A DNA stretch of 64,000 bases from Maribacter polysiphoniae. GTDB taxonomy: Bacteria > Bacteroidota > Bacteroidia > Flavobacteriales > Flavobacteriaceae. The translations under genes and the position numbers were made by a program. Below, one piece after another: positions 41,437 to 50,769 of the stretch (positions are counted from its first letter, which is position 1; the number at the start of each line of letters is the position of its first letter). The notes under the pieces were generated by a model. That model saw only the letters and a list, made by a program, of their open reading frames with translations, was not told the origin of the DNA and searched no databases. The stretch is taken from NCBI RefSeq assembly GCF_003148665.1, contig NZ_QGGQ01000003.1:1-64000 (forward strand), read 5' to 3'.

Positions 41437-41619
41437 ATGGCAAAAAAAGGAAATAGGGTTCAAGTTATATTGGAATGTACAGAGCATAAAGATTCTGGAC
41501 AACCAGGGACTTCTAGGTATATTACCACGAAAAACAAAAAGAACACTCCTGAAAGGATGGAAATAAAGAAATTTAATCCAATCCTTAAGAGAATGACTGT
41601 TCATAAAGAAATTAAGTAA
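41437..41619 (+). CDS. rpmG: 50S ribosomal protein L33 (bL33)
   Basis: 60 residues. The family start [18 protein letters not shown] and the [19 protein letters not shown] end are clear. The CxxC pairs of the zinc-binding form are absent (one cysteine in ECTEH), so this is the C-minus, zinc-independent version. Twenty bases downstream of rpmB in the same operon. Confidence 0.97.
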   Translation: MAKKGNRVQVILECTEHKDSGQPGTSRYITTKNKKNTPERMEIKKFNPILKRMTVHKEIK

Positions 41620-41665
41620 TAAGACATCCTCACTATAGTGAAAATGTCAATTAACGCATAAGGTC

Positions 41666-41818
41666 ATGGCAAAGAAGACGGTAGCAAGTTTACAAACAAG
41701 TTCAAAAAGATTAACCAAGGCAATAAAAATGGTTAGGTCTCCAAAAAGTGGGGCTTATACATTTCAAGAGTCCGTTATGGCGCCAGAAGTTGTCAACGAA
41801 TGGTTTGCAAAAAAATAG
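41666..41818 (+). CDS. DUF4295 small basic protein, ribosome-associated by context
   Basis: A 50-residue protein read directly from the sequence. It starts MAKKTVASLQTSSKRLTKAI and ends VNEWFAKK; 10 of 50 residues are lysine or arginine in the first half, giving a strong positive charge as in ribosomal proteins. It is conserved in Bacteroidetes directly after rpmG, and here it lies 46 bases behind it and before the operon terminator. I infer that it binds the ribosome; I recall that Bacteroidetes ribosomes contain an extra small protein but cannot confirm that it is this family. Confidence 0.9.
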   Translation: MAKKTVASLQTSSKRLTKAIKMVRSPKSGAYTFQESVMAPEVVNEWFAKK

Positions 41819-41840
41819 ATAATTGATTCAATCAATTTGT

Positions 41841-41873
41841 AAAAGCTCCTTTTGAAAGAAAGGAGCTTTTTTA
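41841..41873 (+). terminator. intrinsic terminator of the ribosomal protein operon
   Basis: AAAAGCTCCTTT (41841-41852), six-base loop, AAAGGAGCTTTT (41859-41870), then T-run. Confidence 0.92.
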
Positions 41874-41878
41874 TTTTA

Positions 41879-41886
41879 TATCTTTG
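41879..41886 (+). promoter_or_regulatory. -7 promoter element of ftsY
   Basis: TATCTTTG, full consensus, directly after the terminator and 20 bases before the ftsY ATG. Confidence 0.5.
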
Positions 41887-41906
41887 GTGAAAATTGTTCA
41901 GGTATT

Positions 41907-42866
41907 ATGAGTTTATTTAAAAAGATATTTTCCCCACAGAAAAAAGAGTCCTTGGATAAAGGATTGGAGAAAACCAAAACTACTTTTTTTTCAAAATTAA
42001 GCAAAGCCGTTGCCGGAAAGTCCAAGGTCGACGATGATGTGTTGGACAATCTTGAGGAGGTACTGGTTTCTTCGGATGTTGGTGTTGATACCACATTGAA
42101 AATCATTGATCGTATCGAGGCACGCGTTGCCAAGGATAAGTATATGGGTACTGATGAGCTGAATAAAATTTTACGGGAAGAAATCGCCGGCTTGCTTTCA
42201 GAGACCCATGTGGGTGAGGAAACCGAATATAGTATACCCAAGGATAAAAGACCGTATGTGATTATGGTGGTAGGTGTTAATGGTGTGGGTAAGACCACCA
42301 CCATCGGTAAATTGGCCTATCAATTTAAAAAACAAGGACTCAAAGTGGTTTTGGGTGCTGCCGATACCTTTAGGGCTGCAGCCATAGATCAATTGCAGGT
42401 TTGGGCGGATCGGGTAGATGTGCCTATTGTGAAACAAAAGATGGGTAGTGACCCCGCTTCCGTGGCTTTCGATACCTTGAGTTCAGCTGTGACACAGGAT
42501 GCCGATGTTGTGATTATTGATACTGCTGGTCGATTGCACAATAAAGTAAACCTAATGAATGAACTTACCAAGGTAAAACGTGTCATGCAAAAGGTGGTTA
42601 AGGATACTCCACACGATGTTTTGTTGGTGTTGGATGGTTCAACCGGTCAGAATGCCTTTGAACAGGCGAAACAATTTACAAAGGCGACAGAGGTTACTTC
42701 CTTGGCGGTTACCAAATTGGACGGAACGGCCAAAGGGGGAGTGGTAATCGGTATTTCCGATCAATTCCAGATTCCTGTCAAATACATAGGGGTGGGTGAA
42801 GGTATTGAAGACCTTCAGGTATTCAATAAATACGAGTTTGTAGATTCTTTTTTCAATATCCAATGA
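41907..42866 (+). CDS. ftsY: signal recognition particle receptor FtsY
   Basis: Docks the SRP-ribosome complex at the membrane for insertion of membrane proteins. 319 residues, lacking the long acidic N-terminal region of the E. coli protein and beginning with the amphipathic MSLFKKIFSPQKK. The N domain is about 20-95. The G domain has G1 VGVNGVGKTTTIGKLA near 117, the DTFRAAAIDQL motif, G3 DTAGRLHNK near 210 and G4 TKLDGTAKGG near 270. All GTPase motifs are intact. Confidence 0.97.
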   Translation: MSLFKKIFSPQKKESLDKGLEKTKTTFFSKLSKAVAGKSKVDDDVLDNLEEVLVSSDVGVDTTLKIIDRIEARVAKDKYMGTDELNKILREEIAGLLSETHVGEETEYSIPKDKRPYVIMVVGVNGVGKTTTIGKLAYQFKKQGLKVVLGAADTFRAAAIDQLQVWADRVDVPIVKQKMGSDPASVAFDTLSSAVTQDADVVIIDTAGRLHNKVNLMNELTKVKRVMQKVVKDTPHDVLLVLDGSTGQNAFEQAKQFTKATEVTSLAVTKLDGTAKGGVVIGISDQFQIPVKYIGVGEGIEDLQVFNKYEFVDSFFNIQ

Positions 42867-43058
42867 TTTAGGGGTTGCCCTCGATTGTGTGATGTTGGTA
42901 GGCCCGAATAAAATGCAGGGTACAGGCAAGGCGTTCAGGATTTCGAATCTTCGGGATGTGGTTTCTGTGATTTAACCTGGCGTGTAACGTATTCATTTGG
43001 AAGCTAGGTAGACTATCCTTTTTTTACCCTATAGAAAACTTTTAAATGCGATTTAGAT

Positions 43059-44156
43059 CTAGTTTATCACCGCATTGATCTTACCCCATAATTCATTGTC
43101 AAAGCTAGAGGGGCCCAACTGCATTTCCCCAGCACTATCCCCACATCGTACAATAACAAGGTCTTGGCTAGGAACAACATATATTTTCTGGTCATTGGCA
43201 CCCAAGGCGGCGAACATATCATTTGGTGCATTGGGTACAAGCGGGCCTTCAAGTACAGTTGTAGAGGTGGTTCCCACAACGGTTTCCTTGCCATTTAACC
43301 ACCATAGATAACCGTAAGATTTATTAATGTCCTGTGAGGTGTTCGTCATCTCCTCAAAATAGGATTTACTGACAATAGTGGAGCCGTCCCAAACCCCTTC
43401 ATTAAGCATAAGGAGTCCAAATCTGGCCATACTTCGGGTATTACTATTGTAGATATTCAGTCCTAAATCACTTGTCCATTGGCCTTCCATGCCAATTTTA
43501 TCCGTAACCCTGGTCTTGCAATATTCTTGGAATGGAACACCAGTACTTTCGGTAATCATGTCCTGTAGCAGCATAAAAGCCCCTTGGTGGTACGCCCAGC
43601 TTGTGCCGGCATCAGCAGTATAATCAAGACAGATTGGCAAATTACAAACCCATGGTACATAATCGCCTAAATGTGGAGTGAGTCCTGTTGTCATGGTTAA
43701 GTGATGCCTCACGGTTATCAAATCCTGTTTTTCAATACTTAATTTACTCCATTCCTCGCCTAGATAATCCGATGTTTTGTTGTTGATATCCAATAGTCCC
43801 TCATCTTGTGCGATACCCACAAAGGTTGCTGTTAGGCTTTTAGCTGCTGAATACCAGGTCCATTCCGCATCTTGGTTATGGCCATTGAAGTATTTTTCCA
43901 TAACAATCCTTCCGTTTTTGAGAATGATAAATCCTTTGGTGTTGGTTGCCTCGAGGTAATTGGTCAATTCCTGTTCATTTTCGGTATTCCAATTTAACTG
44001 GGCTGTAGTTACCGTTTCCCAAGCATCCCCTTGTAAGGATGGAAAATACATTCCAGTGGGTGCGGGGGGTTCATTCATATCATTGTCCGAATCGCTGCTG
44101 CAACCAATAAAAAGGAGAAAAAGGAAGGAAAGAAAGGTGAATACTTTGGGTTTCAT
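43059..44156 (-). CDS. serine hydrolase of the beta-lactamase class C family, lipoprotein
   Basis: A 365-residue predicted lipoprotein. I start it at the ATG at 44156, where a lipoprotein signal ends in LLFIGC; the longer frame runs over the rimO promoter. The catalytic SxxK motif is SAAK in WYSAAKSLTATFVG (about 120), and the second motif region reads SWAYHQGAFML with tyrosine in place. A third motif of the KTG/HxG type is not obvious near ALGANDQKIYV. Such enzymes are esterases or D-amino-acid peptidases more often than beta-lactamases. It acts outside the cytoplasm. Transcribed divergently from rimO. Confidence 0.9.
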   Translation of the reverse strand: MKPKVFTFLSFLFLLFIGCSSDSDNDMNEPPAPTGMYFPSLQGDAWETVTTAQLNWNTENEQELTNYLEATNTKGFIILKNGRIVMEKYFNGHNQDAEWTWYSAAKSLTATFVGIAQDEGLLDINNKTSDYLGEEWSKLSIEKQDLITVRHHLTMTTGLTPHLGDYVPWVCNLPICLDYTADAGTSWAYHQGAFMLLQDMITESTGVPFQEYCKTRVTDKIGMEGQWTSDLGLNIYNSNTRSMARFGLLMLNEGVWDGSTIVSKSYFEEMTNTSQDINKSYGYLWWLNGKETVVGTTSTTVLEGPLVPNAPNDMFAALGANDQKIYVVPSQDLVIVRCGDSAGEMQLGPSSFDNELWGKINAVIN

Positions 44157-44255
44157 GTTACGTCCAATTTTTGTTTTGATAATTAAATGGATATAAGGTT
44201 TAACGAAAAAAGTTAAGAATTCGTGTTTAATCGCAATAATTCCTATGTCAAGTTG

Positions 44256-44263
44256 TACTTTTG
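44256..44263 (+). promoter_or_regulatory. -7 promoter element of rimO
   Basis: TACTTTTG, full consensus, 17 bases before the rimO ATG at 44281. This argues against the in-frame ATG at 44245, which lies upstream of it. Confidence 0.55.
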
Positions 44264-44280
44264 CACCCCATTGGAAAATT

Positions 44281-45603
44281 ATGCGAACAAAATCACTTAA
44301 GAAAAACAAAATCAACGTAGTAACCTTAGGTTGCTCTAAGAATGTGTACGATTCAGAAGTACTCATGGGACAATTACAGGCCAACGATAAGGACGTGGTT
44401 CATGAGGAAGAGGGGAATATCGTCGTTATCAATACCTGTGGATTTATTGACAATGCCAAGGAGGAAAGTGTAAACACCATTTTGGAATATGTTGAAAAGA
44501 AAGAGGCGGGTGAGGTTGATAAGGTATTTGTGACAGGGTGTTTAAGTGAGCGCTATAAGCCCGACCTTCAAAAGGAGATTCCTGATGTGGATGCCTATTT
44601 TGGAACTAGTGAGTTGCCAAGTCTGTTAAAGGCTTTAGAGGCGGATTATAAGCATGAATTGATAGGGGAAAGAATGACCACCACCCCAAAGAATTATGCG
44701 TATTTGAAAATTGCCGAAGGGTGCGATAGGCCTTGTTCCTTTTGTGCCATTCCTTTAATGCGTGGAAAGCACAAGAGTACACCCATTGAAGCATTGGTTA
44801 CCGAATCCCAAAAATTGGCGGCCAAAGGGGTGAAGGAATTGATATTGATTGCCCAGGACCTTACCTATTATGGGTTGGACCTCTATAAAAAACGAAATCT
44901 CGCAGAACTTCTACAAGAATTGGTAAAAGTGGAGGGGATTGAATGGATCCGACTTCATTATGCTTTTCCAACTGGTTTTCCGATGGATGTGTTGGATGTC
45001 ATGAACAATGAGCCTAAGATTTGTAATTACCTGGATATACCCTTACAGCATATTTCTGATCGACTTTTAAAGAGCATGCGGCGTGGTACGACCCAAGAGA
45101 AAACCACGAAACTTATAGCGGATTTCAGGAAGTATGTCCCAAATATGGCGATTAGAACAACCTTGATCGTAGGCTATCCTGGGGAAACTGAGGAAGATTT
45201 CCAAACATTGAAATCGTGGGTCACAGCAATGCGTTTTGAACGTTTGGGTTGTTTTACCTATAGCCATGAGGAAAATACCCATGCCTATAATTTAGTTGAT
45301 GATGTTCCTGAAGAGGTAAAGCAGGAGCGAGCCAATGAAATCATGGAAATCCAATCCCAAATCTCTTGGGAGTTGAATCAGGAAAAAATAGGAAAAACGT
45401 TTCGATGTATCATCGATCGCAAAGGGGGTAATTATTTTGTGGGTAGAACCGAGTTCGATTCGCCGGATGTGGATAATGAGGTACTGATTGATGCCGCTAA
45501 ATTCTATTTGAAGCAAGGGGAATTTGCATTGATAAAAATTACCGATGCTGCCGATTTTGACCTTTACGGGGAACCTGTTGAGTTGGTAGGGCCCAAAAAA
45601 TAA
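44281..45603 (+). CDS. rimO: ribosomal protein S12 methylthiotransferase RimO
   Basis: A radical-SAM enzyme that adds a methylthio group to the conserved aspartate of ribosomal protein S12. 440 residues from the chosen ATG (MRTKSLKKNK). The UPF0004 domain opens with VVTLGCSKNVYDSEVLMGQL (one cluster cysteine) with further cysteines in NTCGF and TGCLSE; the radical-SAM cluster is CDRPCSFCAIP near 145; and a TRAM domain with LIDAAKFYL ends the protein. The three-cysteine CxxxCxxC motif is intact. Confidence 0.96.
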   Translation: MRTKSLKKNKINVVTLGCSKNVYDSEVLMGQLQANDKDVVHEEEGNIVVINTCGFIDNAKEESVNTILEYVEKKEAGEVDKVFVTGCLSERYKPDLQKEIPDVDAYFGTSELPSLLKALEADYKHELIGERMTTTPKNYAYLKIAEGCDRPCSFCAIPLMRGKHKSTPIEALVTESQKLAAKGVKELILIAQDLTYYGLDLYKKRNLAELLQELVKVEGIEWIRLHYAFPTGFPMDVLDVMNNEPKICNYLDIPLQHISDRLLKSMRRGTTQEKTTKLIADFRKYVPNMAIRTTLIVGYPGETEEDFQTLKSWVTAMRFERLGCFTYSHEENTHAYNLVDDVPEEVKQERANEIMEIQSQISWELNQEKIGKTFRCIIDRKGGNYFVGRTEFDSPDVDNEVLIDAAKFYLKQGEFALIKITDAADFDLYGEPVELVGPKK

Positions 45604-45698
45604 GTTTGTCTTCCTTTACTTTTAAATTATCAGCGGCTTAGGGTGTGCGTGATTTAATCCTTATTTTAGGGAGCTAATAATCAACACCCAACCGTAGT

Positions 45699-47021
45699 AT
45701 GTTGTATGTTTTCGCTTTAATCCTTTCTTTGGCGTTCATTGTTTTGGGAATCGTACGCTGGAAAATCCATCCCTTTTTTGTGTTGTTTATTGCAGCCATT
45801 GGTTATGGATTCATTACAGGAATGGGTGTCCCCGATATTTTGAATGCCATTAATGAAGGTTTTGGTGGACTAATGGGTAAAATTGGACTCATTATATTTT
45901 TTGGGGTTGTCATAGGAACGGTATTGGAAAAATCCGGTGGTGCAATGGTGATTGCAGAGAAAATGATCCATGTCATTGGCGAGAAATCGATTCATTTGGC
46001 GATGTTGCTTACCGGGTATTTAATGTCGATTCCCGTTTTTGCGGATAGTGCCTTTATTATGATGAATTCATTGAACAAAGCCTTATCCCAAAGGGCAAAA
46101 AAGTCATATGCAGGTACATCCGTCGCTTTGGGTTTGGGTCTTTTTGCTACCCATGTAATGGTGCCGCCGACTCCTGGACCTATTGCAGCTGCAGGAATAT
46201 TGAAGGCCGATTTGGGCAATGTTATCCTATGGGGTATCATCGTTAGTTCAATTGCCTTGGTACCGAGCTATTTCTTTGCGACTAAGATAGCCTCCAAAAC
46301 GAAGATTCCTATTTTTTTGGAAAATGTCAAGGAAAAAGGATACCGACCAAAACTGTGGATTTCATTGTTGTCAATCCTGGTTCCTATATTCTTGATTGTT
46401 TTAAAATCGGTTTTCGATTATCCTGATGCCCATTTGACGTCGAGCGTCCTGTATCCGCCCATATCCTTTTTAGGCACCCCTGTTATAGCTTTGTTGTTGG
46501 GGGTGGCACTTTCCTTGATGTTGCCAAGAAAACTCGATGAGAGGGTCTACTCGGCGACAGGATGGTTTGGGGAGGCTTTGAAGTCTGCGGCCCCAATAAT
46601 ATTGATAACGGGAGCAGGGGGTGTTTTTGGTAAAATGCTGCAAAGCTCGGGTATTGCCGAATTGATAACCGAGAATTTCTCCGATTTGAGTATTGGCCTG
46701 TTTTTACCTTTCTTATTGGCTGCTTGCCTAAAGACTACCCAGGGCTCCTCAACGGTGGCGTTGATAACAACTGCATCGATCATAGCGCCGATAATGCCCG
46801 CTTTGGGCTTGGATAGCTCTTTTATGGCTACCATGACGGTATTGGCCATTGGGGCAGGTTCTTTGGTGGTGTCACATGCCAATGATAGTTTCTTTTGGGT
46901 ATTTACCCAATTGACAGGCATGGATGTGAAACAAGGCAATAAAACCTTGACCTTGGGTACATTGGTTCTGGGGGTTTCCGCTATCTTGGTGATATTTGCA
47001 ATTACTGTGGTTATTGGCTAA
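45699..47021 (+). CDS. GntP family permease (gluconate:H+ symporter family)
   Basis: A 440-residue membrane protein with about 12 to 14 hydrophobic helices. GntP-type motifs are MSIPVFADSAFIMMNSL near residue 109, GLGLFATHVMVPPTPGPIAAA near 145 (shown in part), and the C-terminal LVVSHANDSFFWVFTQ. The family imports gluconate and other sugar acids with protons; the actual substrate is not evident since no gluconate kinase or uronate pathway gene is near. It is separated from rimO by 95 bases. Confidence 0.93.
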   Translation: MLYVFALILSLAFIVLGIVRWKIHPFFVLFIAAIGYGFITGMGVPDILNAINEGFGGLMGKIGLIIFFGVVIGTVLEKSGGAMVIAEKMIHVIGEKSIHLAMLLTGYLMSIPVFADSAFIMMNSLNKALSQRAKKSYAGTSVALGLGLFATHVMVPPTPGPIAAAGILKADLGNVILWGIIVSSIALVPSYFFATKIASKTKIPIFLENVKEKGYRPKLWISLLSILVPIFLIVLKSVFDYPDAHLTSSVLYPPISFLGTPVIALLLGVALSLMLPRKLDERVYSATGWFGEALKSAAPIILITGAGGVFGKMLQSSGIAELITENFSDLSIGLFLPFLLAACLKTTQGSSTVALITTASIIAPIMPALGLDSSFMATMTVLAIGAGSLVVSHANDSFFWVFTQLTGMDVKQGNKTLTLGTLVLGVSAILVIFAITVVIG

Positions 47022-47065
47022 GGGCGGTTGTTGTTCTTTTTGTATTTTTAAACAAAGTGTTTGTT

Positions 47066-48115
47066 ATGCCTTCAACCAACCAATGTAAAAACTGTGAGAA
47101 TTATTTTGATGACTCGTATAAGTATTGTCCTTACTGTGGTCAAGAAGCAACAGATAATCTCACCTTTGGGGTATTGTTCAGTAATACCATTGAGAACTAC
47201 TTTTCCATCGATGCACGATTTTTTAGGAGTTTTATTCCGTTAATGTTGAAACCTGGGGTCTTAGCCAGAAGATTTGTAGATGGTAAACGCTTATCATATT
47301 TACACCCTGCACAGTTCTATTTGTTTATTTCGGTAGTTTTCTTCTTTATTTTTTCATTCAGTGTGCGTAAAGCTGACAATGAGGTAACCCAGGCATTGAA
47401 AAAGGGTTTTAATCGGGAATTGACTATAGATTCACTGCAGCTAAAAGAAGATTCCTTAAAGGTGGGGTTGGCGAAAAAAACAATTAAGGAAAACCCTGTG
47501 CTCACAGGCATCTCGGATAAAGATTTGGTTGTATTGGATTCGGTCATGGATGCAGAACAGAATGTATCTGTTTCATCATTCCGTATAAAAAGGAAACTAT
47601 TGGATTCGTTGATAACCGTTGATGCGCCAAAAGCCAATAAGTTAAAGGCTATGGGTCTAGAGGAAAATGCCGGTGCCCTAACCCGAAAAATCTATGGGCA
47701 AATGCTCAAATTCTATGAGCAAAAAGGAGTTGGGATTCTAAACACCTTGTATGATACTATTCCTATTGCCATGTTTTTTATGCTGCCTTTATTTGCTGTT
47801 TTATTAAAGCTGTTTTATTGGAGACGAGGAACGTTCGCCCATCACATGGTCTTTAGTTTTTATTTTTTTACATTTATTTTTACTTCTTTTTGTTTACTGA
47901 TATTGGCCGACATGCTTATTGATATCCCCGTTTGGCTAGAGGTTCTTTTCTTTTTGTCTTTTATTGTCTATTTATTGCTGGCACTTCATAATTTTTATAA
48001 AAGCAGTTGGATTGGCGCTTTTTTTAAGGCAAATATTATCTCTTTCCTCTACATGATGTTTATTGTTCCAATTGCTATTTTTGGAATTATCATGGTTTCG
48101 TTTATGCTATATTGA
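47066..48115 (+). CDS. DUF3667 domain-containing membrane protein with N-terminal zinc ribbon
   Basis: 349 residues from the ATG at 47066 (a GTG nine bases upstream is the alternative). The start CKNCENYFDDSYKYCPYCGQ holds two CxxC pairs, a zinc ribbon. The DUF3667 stretch TIENYFSIDARFFRSFIPLM and LKPGVLARRFVDGKR leads to a first transmembrane helix (about 92-108). A charged coiled region (about 110-215) follows, and then four C-terminal helices (about 228-349). Widespread in Bacteroidetes, with no known function. It is placed 35 bases after the permease gene and may be cotranscribed. Confidence 0.9.
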   Translation: MPSTNQCKNCENYFDDSYKYCPYCGQEATDNLTFGVLFSNTIENYFSIDARFFRSFIPLMLKPGVLARRFVDGKRLSYLHPAQFYLFISVVFFFIFSFSVRKADNEVTQALKKGFNRELTIDSLQLKEDSLKVGLAKKTIKENPVLTGISDKDLVVLDSVMDAEQNVSVSSFRIKRKLLDSLITVDAPKANKLKAMGLEENAGALTRKIYGQMLKFYEQKGVGILNTLYDTIPIAMFFMLPLFAVLLKLFYWRRGTFAHHMVFSFYFFTFIFTSFCLLILADMLIDIPVWLEVLFFLSFIVYLLLALHNFYKSSWIGAFFKANIISFLYMMFIVPIAIFGIIMVSFMLY

Positions 48116-48145
48116 TCGGGTTGTAAAAATACCAAAGCCAAAAAT

Positions 48146-50602
48146 TCAATTTACCATAAAAAGGGCGTTTGCGAAAAAGAGCTTTCCGTTTTCCCAGAAC
48201 CCTCTGAATAACGGGTTGTCTACCATATAAATGACCTGTCCGGATCCATGGGGTTCAACGCCGAACACCAAGGTGTTTGCTATTTTTTGTTGTGCCAGGC
48301 TTCCTGCAAAACCTGCAACAGGGGTATTCTGGTTTTCTTCAAGATAGACTACCGAACCGTTTGTTAAATAGGCATAGGCGTCTGCCCCGTTTTTTAAGGT
48401 GAAGTAGGTGTCGATATACCCATAGGCCAAAGGATGGGTGTTGTCTACCTTTGTTTTGAAGATGGCCCCGGTTATATTTTTTTTGATGGATTCCCGTTCG
48501 GTTTCGTCAAAGACCTGCGGGTTTAAGGATGAATCCTGCGGGATTTCCTTAGCTTTGATATTGAAACCATTCTCCCCAATAAGCCCTTTGATTGCTCCGC
48601 CCATGGCAATCAGTTTACCACCGTTGGATATCCAATTTTCTATGTCGGCCATTTTGTACTCGTCCAGGTAACTTTTATACCCACGGCCATTGGGCAGTAT
48701 AAGAATATCGTATTCGGGAAGGTCAACGCGACCCAAATAATCCGAATCAATAACGGTAATCGGATAGTGGAGTTGCTGTTCAAAATAGTGCCAGATCTCA
48801 CCAAACTGAAGGGTTGAGATGGGTTTCCCTGAGAGTATGGCGATTTTTGGTTTTTTCGTCATTTGTACATAATGCGATCCAAAATCTTTTCCAGATTCCA
48901 CAAAACCGGTGGAGACGGCAGTCAATGATATATTGTGTTTGTCGGCGATTCTACCCAATGACTCCAAAAACAAAGGATTGTTTTTGTTGTCCCCCTTGGC
49001 AATGATCAAACTCCCTCTGTCATAAGACTTTCCTTCCAGGGAAAAGGGTTTGTAGGAATGTCGGACCTTTATCTTGTTTTCCAGCAATTCAGCCAAGAAC
49101 CGGGCATCTTTAAAACTATGCCATTCCGTTAGATAGGCATAGGCATTTTTGTCCAAGGTTTGCTGATGTGTCTTTTTTCTTGTGTAAGGCGTTTTGGGGA
49201 CTAAACTTTGGGAAGCCAACGCCTTTAGGCCATAGGCATACGGGAGGGACCAAGCCGTGATATCATAGGTGACCGAATCACTTAGTTTTGTGGTCGGCTC
49301 AAATAGTACTTTTACCAAAGTACTTTTCGGCTGGTCAGTGGAAACAATCAAACTATTGGGGTCTGTTTTCATGCTACCTGTTTTTCCGGTACCGTACCTA
49401 AAGCCTTTTATGGTAGCTGCCTTGCCTTGTCCATATTCAATTTCGTGCTTATCCAATAACTCAGTCAGTGCTTCAATATTATCAGCATTTCCGTTCAATA
49501 CATAACTTTTGTAGGTATAATCCTTGTGGGTATAGAACTTTTTGAATTCCTCATTCAATTTTTCGGCATTTTTACCGGCAACCTCCACTGTGGATAACCC
49601 TGTGGTTATATGGTGGGCGATCCTGTCCTTCAAGGTAAGTGTATCCCCGATCTGGGTTATGATGCCCAAACCGGCCCTACCGCTTCCTCCTTGTTCATAG
49701 GTCATGCCTATACCACCATTGTAGATAGGGTAGGTATCCCCATAGCTGGGGTAAAGCAAATCAAACACTTCCTTTGTAAAATAGAACCAGCCATTGGCAT
49801 CAAAATACTTGGCATGGTTTTTTCCGATTGTAGTCTGAAATTCCTTTTGAAAGGGAGTGATGACTTCGTGGTAAGGTTCTGCGGCTGGGGCAAAATAATA
49901 GGGACTATCAATCCCCTGTTCGTGAAAATCAACATGAACATGGGGCAACCATTTGTTGTAGACCTTTAATCGATTTTGACTTTCAATCTGGGTAAGCCAG
50001 GCCCAATCCCTATTCAAATCGAACATATAGTGGTTGCTTCGTCCATTCCACCAGCCCTCATGGTGTTCCTTGCTATTGGGGTCCATGTTGTTAGGGGTGT
50101 TCTTGTGTTGGTTGTACCAGTTTACATAGCGATCACGTCCATCAGGATTGATACAAGGGTCTATTAGTACTATGGTATGCTCTAAATAGGCACTTTTATG
50201 GGTTAATAAATCAAAGATGGTTTGCATCGAAGCTTCGGTACTTGCGCTTTCATTGCCATGAACATTATAACTTAACCATACAATGGCGTTGTCACTAGTG
50301 GTACCTTCACCCGTGGTACTTTTTAAATGTGCTTCACGAATATTATCCAGATTATTCATGTTTTCTACTGAAGTAACAATGGCCAAAAGCAACGGTCTTC
50401 GTTCATTGGTTTTGCCATATTCCAGTAGCTGTAAGCGGTCAGGGGTATTAGCCGCCAGATATTGATAATAATCGACAACTTCATGGTGCCTTGTAAATTG
50501 CGTACCTAGTTCATATCCCAGAAATTCGGAAGGTGATTTTAAATGCTGGGCCGATAGGCTGCAGGTAAGGATAATAAAGAGAAGAAGTGAAAGTTGCTTC
50601 AT
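48146..50602 (-). CDS. M14 family zinc carboxypeptidase, exported, with C-terminal GATase1-like domain
   Basis: 818 residues with a signal peptide (1-19, SLSAQ). The peptidase domain (about 35-330) has zinc ligands His115 and Glu118 in NVHGNESAST and a later histidine in HVDFHEQG (near 227); DPCINPDGRDRYVNWYNQ is the substrate-arginine region. The last 250 residues contain a class I glutamine-amidotransferase-like fold (KIAILSGKPISTLQF, YDILILPNGRG, NGGKLIAMGGAI) without a visible catalytic triad. This architecture is common in Bacteroidetes and likely degrades peptides in the periplasm or outside the cell. Confidence 0.92.
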   Translation of the reverse strand: MKQLSLLLFIILTCSLSAQHLKSPSEFLGYELGTQFTRHHEVVDYYQYLAANTPDRLQLLEYGKTNERRPLLLAIVTSVENMNNLDNIREAHLKSTTGEGTTSDNAIVWLSYNVHGNESASTEASMQTIFDLLTHKSAYLEHTIVLIDPCINPDGRDRYVNWYNQHKNTPNNMDPNSKEHHEGWWNGRSNHYMFDLNRDWAWLTQIESQNRLKVYNKWLPHVHVDFHEQGIDSPYYFAPAAEPYHEVITPFQKEFQTTIGKNHAKYFDANGWFYFTKEVFDLLYPSYGDTYPIYNGGIGMTYEQGGSGRAGLGIITQIGDTLTLKDRIAHHITTGLSTVEVAGKNAEKLNEEFKKFYTHKDYTYKSYVLNGNADNIEALTELLDKHEIEYGQGKAATIKGFRYGTGKTGSMKTDPNSLIVSTDQPKSTLVKVLFEPTTKLSDSVTYDITAWSLPYAYGLKALASQSLVPKTPYTRKKTHQQTLDKNAYAYLTEWHSFKDARFLAELLENKIKVRHSYKPFSLEGKSYDRGSLIIAKGDNKNNPLFLESLGRIADKHNISLTAVSTGFVESGKDFGSHYVQMTKKPKIAILSGKPISTLQFGEIWHYFEQQLHYPITVIDSDYLGRVDLPEYDILILPNGRGYKSYLDEYKMADIENWISNGGKLIAMGGAIKGLIGENGFNIKAKEIPQDSSLNPQVFDETERESIKKNITGAIFKTKVDNTHPLAYGYIDTYFTLKNGADAYAYLTNGSVVYLEENQNTPVAGFAGSLAQQKIANTLVFGVEPHGSGQVIYMVDNPLFRGFWENGKLFFANALFMVN

Positions 50603-50741
50603 ATTGGGATCTGGGTTTGCGATGGTTCAATTTAACAATTAAAACAATAGATAGCTTGAACTTTCTGCAATCGACCCGCTTTTATGGATTAAGGGTTGCA
50701 GTAATTAACGTATTTTTAGGAACAAGAAAATCCAAGTGTTT

Positions 50742-50749
50742 TATCTTTA
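50742..50749 (+). promoter_or_regulatory. -7-like element of bshC
   Basis: TATCTTTA, one mismatch to TAnnTTTG, 20 bases before the ATG at 50770. Its position inside the longer open frame favours the later start. Confidence 0.35.
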
Positions 50750-50769
50750 CCCCAATTTTTGATATTTAT

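Noticed and set aside
44157-44384. Longer start of the serine hydrolase (ATG at 44384)
   Set aside because: The 76 extra residues cover the rimO promoter and start codon; the lipoprotein signal peptide begins at 44156.
50587-50769. Longer bshC frame starting at 50587
   Set aside because: It overlaps the start of the divergent M14 gene and adds 61 residues not seen in the family; a -7-like element lies inside it.
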